From Candidatus Binatus soli (GTDB lineage: Bacteria; Desulfobacterota; Binatia; Binatales; Binataceae): a stretch of DNA of 64,000 nt. Position numbers and translations under genes: made by a program. The stretch covers positions 18,796 to 82,795 of the forward strand of contig DLMJ01000035.1 in NCBI GenBank assembly GCA_002479255.1. Reading direction: 5' to 3'. Below, piece after piece: positions 17,685-25,883 of the stretch. Each line of letters begins with the position of its first letter. Position 1 is the stretch's first letter. A model generated the notes under the pieces. The model was not told the DNA's origin. It worked only from the letters and a program-made list of their open reading frames with translations, and made no database searches.

Positions 17685-19199
17685 ATGTTCAAGCGGATTC
17701 TAATCGCCAACCGCGGAGAGATCGCGGTGCGGATCATCCGCGCATGCCGCGAGTTGGGAATCGAGTCGGTCGCCGTCTACTCGGACGCCGATCGCGCCGC
17801 GCTGCACGTGCGCGAAGCCGATCATGCCTACCCGGTCGGTCCGGCGCCGGCTGCCGAGAGCTATCTTAACACCGCGAAAATTCTTGAGGCCGCGAAATCT
17901 TCCAAGGCCGACGCGGTTCATCCGGGTTACGGCTTTTTCTCCGAACGCGCCGCGTTTGCGCGCTCGGTGCAGCGGGCCGGCCTGACCTGGATCGGGCCGC
18001 CGGCGGACGCGATCGAGCGGATGGGCGACAAGGTCGAGGCGCGCAAATTGATGTCGGCGGCGGGAGTGCCGGTCGTGCCGGGCTCGCCGGGGACGTTGGA
18101 GACCGAGGCGGAAGTAGCCGCGTTCGCGAAAAAGATCGGGTTTCCAATCATGGTGAAGGCGGCCGCGGGCGGCGGCGGCAAGGGGCTGCGCTTCGTCGAG
18201 AACGGCAAAGACCTCGCGTCAGTGGTGCGCACGGTCTCAAGCGAGGCCAAGTCGTCGTTCGGCGACGGGCGCTTTTACGTCGAGAAATTTCTGAAGCGAC
18301 CGCGCCATATCGAAGTGCAGGTGCTCGCCGACGCGCACGGCAACATCGTCCATGTCTTCGAGCGCGAATGCTCGATTCAGCGGCGCCATCAGAAGGTCGT
18401 CGAGGAATCGCCGTCGCCGTTTATCACGGCGAAGATGCGGGCGGAGATGGGCGAGGTCGCGGTGCGCGCGGCCAAGGCGGTGAACTACGTCAGCGCGGGA
18501 ACGATCGAGTTCCTGGTCGACGCAGAGCGCAACTTTTACTTCCTCGAGATGAACACGCGCATCCAGGTCGAGCATCCGGTGACCGAGCTGGTGACGGGCG
18601 TGGACCTGGTGCGCGCGCAAATCGAAATCGCCGCGGGCGCGAAGCTGCCGTTCAAGCAAAAAGATCTCACCCAACGCGGCTGGGCGATCGAGTGCCGAAT
18701 CTACGCGGAAGATCCGGCGGCCGGCTTCGCACCGGCGCCGGGAAAGATCGAGACGCTCAGATTTCCCGACGGTCCGGGGGTGCGCAACGACACGGGAGTT
18801 TATCCGGGCGCCGAAGTGCCGGTATTTTACGACCCGATGATCTCGAAGCTGGCGGTGTGGGGCGCGAATCGCGAGCAGGCGATCGACAGGATGCGGCGGG
18901 CGCTCGGCGAATTCGTAATTTCCGGCGATCTGCGCACCAACCTCGACTTCCATCGCTGGATTATGACGCATCCCAAGTTTTTGAAAGGTGAATTCGATAC
19001 CTATTTTATCGACCGCGAGTATCATCCGAATGAAAACGGCGCCGCGCCGCGCGGTGCGGAACTGGCGGCGATATTTCTCGCGGCGATCGCAGCGCAGAAA
19101 AATGCCAACCACGGCAATGGCGCCGGCGCACAGCCGGTGGCCGCGCCGCAGGCGTCCGCATGGCGGGCGATCGGCCGGTTCGACACGCTGAGGAGATAG
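17685..19199 (+). CDS. accC: Biotin carboxylase subunit
   Basis: A 504-residue ATP-grasp biotin carboxylase. It shows the N-terminal ILIANRGEIAVRIIRACREL, the glycine-rich ATP loop AAAGGGGKGLRFV and the MNTRIQVEHPVTE active-site segment. It carboxylates biotin on the carrier protein using ATP and bicarbonate. It lacks a fused biotin-carrier domain, which is encoded by the next gene. The TTG directly before the ATG could also be read, but agggA lies 7 nt before the ATG. The C-terminal 40 residues (Ala/Gln/Asn-rich) exceed the minimal domain. Confidence 0.93.
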   Translation: MFKRILIANRGEIAVRIIRACRELGIESVAVYSDADRAALHVREADHAYPVGPAPAAESYLNTAKILEAAKSSKADAVHPGYGFFSERAAFARSVQRAGLTWIGPPADAIERMGDKVEARKLMSAAGVPVVPGSPGTLETEAEVAAFAKKIGFPIMVKAAAGGGGKGLRFVENGKDLASVVRTVSSEAKSSFGDGRFYVEKFLKRPRHIEVQVLADAHGNIVHVFERECSIQRRHQKVVEESPSPFITAKMRAEMGEVAVRAAKAVNYVSAGTIEFLVDAERNFYFLEMNTRIQVEHPVTELVTGVDLVRAQIEIAAGAKLPFKQKDLTQRGWAIECRIYAEDPAAGFAPAPGKIETLRFPDGPGVRNDTGVYPGAEVPVFYDPMISKLAVWGANREQAIDRMRRALGEFVISGDLRTNLDFHRWIMTHPKFLKGEFDTYFIDREYHPNENGAAPRGAELAAIFLAAIAAQKNANHGNGAGAQPVAAPQASAWRAIGRFDTLRR

Positions 19200-19214
19200 C
19201 CGGGACTGTTACCG

Positions 19215-19718
19215 ATGCGGTACCTCGTGACGCTTGGCGCTCAGGAACACGAAATCGAGATTGAAGAGCTCGCCGCGGACTCGTTCGCGATTCGTTTCGG
19301 TGAGAATCGTTTCGAAGCCGATTTGCGCACGGTCGGGCCGGTGTCCTTTTCGGTGATTATCAACAATCGCTCGTTCGATTTTGACGTGGCGCGCGACGGC
19401 GAGGAAACTGTGGTTGCGTCGCGGAGCGGATCGACGCGGCTCACGGTCGCCGATGCGGCGCGACGGACGGCGCGCGCGGCCGGCAAGCGGCGCGAGGTCA
19501 GCGGCCGCGTGGAAATAAAATCCGCGATGCCGGGCCGGGTGGTTAACGTGCTGGTCGCGCCGGGAGACGAAGTCAAAGCGGAACAGGGAATTATCATCGT
19601 CGAAGCGATGAAGATGGAAAACGAAGTCAAGGCGCCCAAGGCCGGCAAGGTCGTGGAAGTGAAGGTGGTCGCGGGGCAGGCGGTCGAGAAGGGCCAACTG
19701 ATGATGGTCATCGAGTAG
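19215..19718 (+). CDS. Biotin carboxyl carrier protein subunit
   Basis: A 167-residue protein whose C-terminal half is a biotinyl domain with the biotinylation site EAMKMENEV; the lysine is residue 133. The N-terminal part (about 90 residues) is a beta-rich docking region like that preceding the biotinyl domain in one-piece propionyl-CoA carboxylase alpha chains. With the two genes before it, this makes a complete three-subunit carboxylase. Confidence 0.92.
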   Translation: MRYLVTLGAQEHEIEIEELAADSFAIRFGENRFEADLRTVGPVSFSVIINNRSFDFDVARDGEETVVASRSGSTRLTVADAARRTARAAGKRREVSGRVEIKSAMPGRVVNVLVAPGDEVKAEQGIIIVEAMKMENEVKAPKAGKVVEVKVVAGQAVEKGQLMMVIE

Positions 19719-19809
19719 CAGCGCCAGCCGCATGCGACCGCCTGCTGAGGGATACAATTTGGCCGGAACGGTTCTCAAAAAGAAGATTCCGGAGTGATAC
19801 GATTGCGCA

Positions 19810-20922
19810 ATGCTTGAGCGACGGACTCTTTTCCTGGTGGTTGCTTTCTTCTTGACGGTCTGCCCCGGCCAGGGGAACGCAAGATCCTTCACCTACAGGT
19901 TGCACAAGCCACAGAATAACCAGGAGTTCTCGACCCTGCATTCGATGCCCGATGGTGCCTTGCTGGTGGTCACCAAGCAGCGCGAACAGCCCAAGCAAAT
20001 CTGGAAGCTGCGGCGCATCGCGGACTGGGCCACCTCGCAACCGCGTGAGGACGAGCTGGATGTCGACGTGGGGCCGAATGATGAACCAATCGATTCAAAT
20101 TTTCAAGGAGACCGGGTGGATCGGAACGATCAGCTCTTAATGGACCCCGCAGCGAATTATCTCGTGGTCCGTTTGAGCCAGAACGCAGACAAATGGAACG
20201 AGGCTCTCCCCGGCGAATCTGCAAAGCCGCTATCTGTCCTGAACATTATCGATCTCCACGGGTTCAAGCTGCTCAGCCGCGTCGTGGTCACCGATCCTCT
20301 GCTGGCCGCAGGCGACATGGGTTTCAGCCCCAGCGGGGCCTTCGTAGTGAGCGGCCTTCAGGAGTATAAGCGCGAAACGATCGACGGCAACGTGACCCTT
20401 ACCGGCCAGTATGCGGTGGAAACCTTAACTCTTCCCGGCCTGAAGCCTGAAACGGTGTGTACTTATACCATTATCAACAAACTCTGGCTCGCCGAGAGCG
20501 CTTCGACGCCGGAAGAAAAGGCATGTGGGCCGAAACTCGCTCCGCTTGGTTTCTCCTCGTTAGACGATTTGCATAACAATCTCAACCCCTTTGGACGGAT
20601 GACACGCATCGCGGCCTACTCGAGGAGGGTTCCACCCCAGTCGCCTTGGGGTTGCACATGCCCGGATCTGTCCGGGGACCTGAGATATGAGCTGCTCGAT
20701 TGCGACCAGAGCCACGTTATGTTCGAACTTGACCCCTCGTATTATCGTGGGTTCAGGGTTTTCAAACTCGCGAATGGAACACAAATCATGGATTTGAAGC
20801 TGCCGCGCAGCAACATGTGGGGCCGCCCGCAGTTTTCCGGCGTGCTTGCCACGAGCGGCGAGGTCACATACGTGGTTCTATTGCGTGACGGCGCCGAACT
20901 GGAAGGCTACCGCGTACCTTAG
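19810..20922 (+). CDS. Secreted protein of unknown function
   Basis: A 370-residue protein not recognised by me. A signal peptide is clear (RTLFLVVAFFLTVCPGQGNA, cleaved near residue 26). The rest looks beta-rich with alternating hydrophobic strands and several cysteines (e.g. WGCTCPDLSG), perhaps a beta-propeller-like extracytoplasmic protein, but that is only an impression. Its codon use is less GC-biased than its neighbours. Its TAG stop lies inside one arm of a palindromic repeat, and it interrupts an otherwise coherent propionate gene cluster; both suggest recent arrival. Confidence 0.65.
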   Translation: MLERRTLFLVVAFFLTVCPGQGNARSFTYRLHKPQNNQEFSTLHSMPDGALLVVTKQREQPKQIWKLRRIADWATSQPREDELDVDVGPNDEPIDSNFQGDRVDRNDQLLMDPAANYLVVRLSQNADKWNEALPGESAKPLSVLNIIDLHGFKLLSRVVVTDPLLAAGDMGFSPSGAFVVSGLQEYKRETIDGNVTLTGQYAVETLTLPGLKPETVCTYTIINKLWLAESASTPEEKACGPKLAPLGFSSLDDLHNNLNPFGRMTRIAAYSRRVPPQSPWGCTCPDLSGDLRYELLDCDQSHVMFELDPSYYRGFRVFKLANGTQIMDLKLPRSNMWGRPQFSGVLATSGEVTYVVLLRDGAELEGYRVP

Positions 20923-20985
20923 CAGGGTGTTGAAACACTCCTATCGAAGGGCAATTCGTGTCCTGAACCGTTCAACATCCTGTTA
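20920..20985. repeat. Imperfect palindromic intergenic element
   Basis: Two arms, cagggtgttgaa at 20923-20934 and ttcaacatcctg at 20971-20982, are inverted repeats matching at 11 of 12 positions and enclose a 36-nt spacer. Outer bases extend the symmetry partly (tag/tta). The stop codon of the upstream gene is part of the left arm. The form resembles repeated palindromic or IS-end derived elements; it could also act as a transcript-stabilising hairpin. No second copy was seen in this window. Confidence 0.5.
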
Positions 20986-20998
20986 GAGGCAAGTTACG

Positions 20999-22672
<1,674 letters not shown>

Positions 22673-22817
22673 CACGGCGTTGGGCGGGCGGATTCATAGC
22701 AAGGAGACCGGAACCGGAGAAGGGGCGGCGCGCAGCGGATTTCGCGAGCGTCGCAAACCAACTGGAATTGTGGCAACCAACCGCGGCCACCCGCGCAATC
22801 GATGGGAGAGAAAATAA

Positions 22818-23381
22818 ATGGGGCCGATTCCGAAGGGGACATTCTTGACCAAGGGCGTGGGCCGGCATCGCGAGAAGCTGACTTCTTTCGAGCTGGCGCT
22901 GCGTTCGGCGGGAATCGCCGAGTTCAACCTCGTGCGCGTCAAATCGATTTTCCCGCCCAACTGCAAACTGCTCAGCCAGCAGGAAGGCTTGAAGTACCTG
23001 ACGCCGGGGCAGATCGTTTTTGCCGTGATGAGCGATAACGCGACCAACGAACCGCATCGGCTCATAGCATCGTCGGTGGGGGTCGCGCTTCCCAGCAATC
23101 CGGCGCAGTACGGATACCTGTCCGAGCATCACAGCACGGGAGAAACGGATCAGAAGGCGGGCGACTACGCGGAGGATCTGGCGGCGATGATGCTGGCGAC
23201 AATTCTTGGCATCGATTTCGATCCGAATCTGAGCTACGACGAGCGCAAGGATCTGTGGCGGATGTCGGACAAAATCGTAACGACGCGCAACGTCACGCAG
23301 TCGGCGATAGGCGATCGCGACGGGCTGTGGTCGTCGGTGGTCGCCGCGGCGGTGTTCGTCGATATCCCCAACGGCAAGTAG
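22818..23381 (+). CDS. pdaD: Pyruvoyl-dependent arginine decarboxylase
   Basis: A 187-residue PvlArgDC-family protein: [29 protein letters not shown] and the self-cleavage region [11 protein letters not shown]. By family analogy the chain cleaves between Ser85 and Ser86, turning the second serine into the pyruvoyl cofactor. It makes agmatine from arginine. Agmatine deiminase and N-carbamoylputrescine amidase, which take agmatine to putrescine, lie at 57.4-59.3 kb. The ATG has the site gggagag upstream. The next gene, 61 nt on, is the SelW-like protein. Confidence 0.9.
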   Translation: MGPIPKGTFLTKGVGRHREKLTSFELALRSAGIAEFNLVRVKSIFPPNCKLLSQQEGLKYLTPGQIVFAVMSDNATNEPHRLIASSVGVALPSNPAQYGYLSEHHSTGETDQKAGDYAEDLAAMMLATILGIDFDPNLSYDERKDLWRMSDKIVTTRNVTQSAIGDRDGLWSSVVAAAVFVDIPNGK

Positions 23382-23441
23382 TTCGCGAGCGAACCACAAC
23401 GCGCGTTTGAACGGCGCGAGACCGGCGGGTAGGCTTTGATC

Positions 23442-23744
23442 ATGGCTACAGAAATTCTCTACTGCGCAGCTTGAGGCTATAAGCCGCGCGCGGCCAGTCT
23501 GGCCGCGTCATTAGGTTCCAGGTTCGGCGAGAAGGCGGAAATCACGGCCGGCAAAACGGGTCAGTTCGACGTGATCGTGAACGGGCGGCTGGTCTTCTCG
23601 AAATCGAGTACCGGCCGATTCCCGGTTGACGGCGAAGTCGAAGAGATCTTCGCGGCTCTCAAAGAAGGCCGCGAGCCTGCGCCGGTAGAAGAAAAGAAAC
23701 GGCAAGGCTTCGTCGGGCGCATGCTCGGAAAGCTCGGGAAGTGA
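23442..23744 (+). CDS. SelW/Rdx-family selenoprotein (in-frame TGA = Sec11)
   Basis: A 100-residue frame is interrupted only by TGA at 23472-23474. Reading it as selenocysteine gives MATEILYCAAUGYKPRAASL, placing Sec11 exactly where Rdx proteins have the CxxC/CxxU redox motif (Cys8-Ala-Ala-Sec11-Gly-Tyr). Downstream, GQFDVIVNGRLVFSKSSTGR and FPVDGEVEEIF match the rest of the family. The TGA is followed by a strong hairpin. Rdx proteins are thioredoxin-fold redox proteins of poorly known role; bacterial Sec forms exist. A basic tail (KKRQGFVGRMLGKLGK) extends past the domain. Conventional ORF calling misses this gene because of the TGA. Confidence 0.88.
23472..23508 (+). promoter_or_regulatory. 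SECIS-like hairpin after the in-frame TGA
   Basis: From the TGA at 23472 an uninterrupted stem forms at 23489-23507: cgcggcca pairs with tggccgcg around gtc (or seven pairs around agtct), and a G-T pair extends it by one. A G lies at the start of the apical loop about 22 nt after the TGA, within the spacing and loop rules described for bacterial SECIS elements; the loop resembles the GGUCU loop of E. coli fdhF. It lies inside the coding region, as expected for bacteria. Confidence 0.72.
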
Positions 23745-23791
23745 GCGAATCAGGGGCCGGCCGCGAACCGTCCTGACAAAAAATCAATCCG

Positions 23792-24886
23792 CTACGGATG
23801 CATGTCGAGTAAATCCTTGAAGCCGCTCGGAGTGTGCGGACCCAGGATTAACATCTCGAGAATTGCCATCCCCTTGCGCGAACCCATTTTCGCCCGGCAT
23901 ACAGCCTCGATGTGCTGATTAAAGAAATCGCGCTGGTCGACGTCGGCGGTTTTGAGCGAGTCGTAGGTCGAGACGTCGGGGCCGACGTACATTGCGTGCC
24001 CCCACTTCGGATGAAAGTAGCCGATGCCCTGCATGTAGAAGTTGTACAGAATTTCCAACTCGATGCGGCTTTCGCCGGCTTGCGGGGTGCGCAAAATTAT
24101 TTCGGCGCTTTTGGCGTGGCGCGTTCCGGAAGCATAGTTGATGTTGAAGTCGAGGCCCCCGGTCGAGAGATCGAGCGGGGCGCCGGGCTGTGCGCGCGTG
24201 ACGGCGCCGTGCTCGTGCCATCGCGAGCCGTCGGCGTTTTCATTGACGTCCCAAAGCGTGCAGACATCCTCGAAATTGGCCGGCGACCACAGCCAGTAGT
24301 ACTGGCCCATCGCGGACGAGGGCACTCCCGCCGGGTCCTGCGGTCCGATTCCGCGCACGCCCCAGGAGCGATCGCGCGCACCCCACACTCGCGACGGTTT
24401 TGCCTCGTAGGTCTTGCCGGCGACCGTCAGGCTTCCACTGTAACCGCCGTGCTGCGTGAACCGCGTCATGTCCATTACGATCCGCGGACCGGCGCGGCGG
24501 GTAAAGCGCGGCTCCTCTATTACCGCGGCGCGCGCCTCGAATATCAGGTCGGCCTTCACGGCTTCATGGTCGACGCGAACGCGCATCGATTGCATCGGGC
24601 GCAGGACCTCGATTGAGATCGGGCCGACGCGCGTGTCCATCCGCTCTGCGCCGAGCACCCGCGACGCGCGCACGCTATGCTGCACGCCGCCGACGGTTAC
24701 GCCGAATGCGGAATCGATGATTCCGAGGTTCGGATAGATTCCCATCCCGACGGCGAAGTACGGCTCGCCCTCGGGGAAGCAGCCATTGAAAAAAAATCGA
24801 TCGTAAAAGTTGCGGTCGCTGGTGAAGACCTGCTGGACCGGCTCCGGCGTCTGATGAATCGGATATTCGTCGCCTTGCGTGATCAT
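23792..24886 (-). CDS. Conserved protein of unknown function, possibly AttH/CrtC-like
   Basis: A 364-residue protein with no signal peptide. Tryptophan- and strand-rich segments such as RDRSWGVRGIGPQD, YYWLWSPANFEDVC and the early FYDRFFFNGCFPEGEPYF recall the duplicated lipocalin-like fold of AttH/carotenoid hydratase-type proteins, but this assignment is tentative. The ATG at 24886 fits a site just upstream; an open extension to 25102 overlaps the region before hemQ and has no family-like sequence. It follows hemQ by 37 nt on the same strand. Confidence 0.68.
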   Translation of the reverse strand: MITQGDEYPIHQTPEPVQQVFTSDRNFYDRFFFNGCFPEGEPYFAVGMGIYPNLGIIDSAFGVTVGGVQHSVRASRVLGAERMDTRVGPISIEVLRPMQSMRVRVDHEAVKADLIFEARAAVIEEPRFTRRAGPRIVMDMTRFTQHGGYSGSLTVAGKTYEAKPSRVWGARDRSWGVRGIGPQDPAGVPSSAMGQYYWLWSPANFEDVCTLWDVNENADGSRWHEHGAVTRAQPGAPLDLSTGGLDFNINYASGTRHAKSAEIILRTPQAGESRIELEILYNFYMQGIGYFHPKWGHAMYVGPDVSTYDSLKTADVDQRDFFNQHIEAVCRAKMGSRKGMAILEMLILGPHTPSGFKDLLDMHP

Positions 24887-24923
24887 GGTTGTCTCCCGGC
24901 ATGAGTTGAAATGCGTTGGTCGA

Positions 24924-25790
24924 TCAGATCGAAAACAGTTTGCCGAGTTCGGCCGCCTCGAGACGGATGCCGACGTAAAAGGGGCCGAACTTCGCATACG
25001 ACGAGCTGGCCTCGTCAAAGCGCATCTCGTAAACGAGTTTCTTGAACACGAGCGGATCGTCGGCGAAAAGATCGACGCCCCATTCCCAATCGTCAAATCC
25101 AATCGAGCCCGAGATGATCTGCGTCACTTCGCCGGCGAAACGGCGCCCGACCATGCCGTGTTCGTGCATGAGACGCTGGCGATCCTCGATCGGCAGGCGA
25201 TACCAGTTGTCGGCGCCTTCGCGCTTCTTGTCCATCGGATAGAAGCACAAGTAGGGACGCGCGGGGATTTTCGGAAACAAGCGCGGCGAAATCTTCTCCC
25301 GCTGCCGGGCGATCTCGGACTCGATTTCAGACTTCCATTGCGGCGAGCGCGGTCCGACCCCATTGTCGACGAGCCGGCGATAGAGCGCGACCGTCGCTTC
25401 GTAGAGGCCGATTTCGATCACCGACAGATACGACGTAGTCGGTTCCAGGTAGTCGGTGAGTGCGAGCCCGGCGACGGCGAGTTCGGCCTGGCCAAGTTCC
25501 TCGAAGCTGCGGCGGAAGTGGACGACCATCAGATCGCCCTTGTGGCCGAGCGCGGAGAAGAGCGCGGTTTCACCGTCTTCGCGCCGGGCCATCTCGCCGA
25601 ACAGCTGCGACGCGTCCTTGAGAGCAGCGTTGCGTTTGGCGGCGTCGAGCATCCGCAATTCGCGGCGCCGCACGCGGAACATCTGATGGAGAATGCTGTA
25701 ACCTTCGAGCGTAAGAGGTGCGGCCGGAAAATCGCCGGGAATCTTCGACGTGTCCCTGCCTCGATTTTGCTCTGTGCGGTCGATACTCAT
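24924..25790 (-). CDS. hemQ: Coproheme decarboxylase, chlorite dismutase family
   Basis: A 288-residue protein of the HemQ/ChdC group. The C-terminal half carries the diagnostic run FYPMDKKRE...NWYRLP...RLMHEHGMVGRRFAGEV, followed by QIISGSIGFDDWEWGVDLFA and FKKLVYEMRFDE. The HEHG histidine corresponds to the heme iron ligand and the NWY tyrosine to the catalytic one. HemQ converts coproheme to heme b in the coproporphyrin-dependent branch. An N-terminal extension of about 25 residues precedes the domain. No other heme gene is in the window. Confidence 0.86.
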   Translation of the reverse strand: MSIDRTEQNRGRDTSKIPGDFPAAPLTLEGYSILHQMFRVRRRELRMLDAAKRNAALKDASQLFGEMARREDGETALFSALGHKGDLMVVHFRRSFEELGQAELAVAGLALTDYLEPTTSYLSVIEIGLYEATVALYRRLVDNGVGPRSPQWKSEIESEIARQREKISPRLFPKIPARPYLCFYPMDKKREGADNWYRLPIEDRQRLMHEHGMVGRRFAGEVTQIISGSIGFDDWEWGVDLFADDPLVFKKLVYEMRFDEASSSYAKFGPFYVGIRLEAAELGKLFSI

Positions 25791-25883
25791 GGCGGCAATT
25801 CCAGACGCTACGCAGCCGGTTGTCCTGGCTGATGCGAAGCCGAAGGGCCGACGCGATTTTTACCACTATCGCACGGGCAGGCG

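Noticed and set aside
17632..19762. ATACAATTTGG found before both the biotin carboxylase (about 17638) and the secreted-protein gene (about 19752) as a shared promoter
   Set aside because: TACAAT fits a -10 box, but no -35 box is at the right distance in either case and an 11-nt match could be chance.
23382..23395. Hairpin gttcgc/gcgaac after the arginine decarboxylase as a terminator
   Set aside because: The loop would be only 2 nt and no T-run follows; transcription probably continues into the SelW-like gene.
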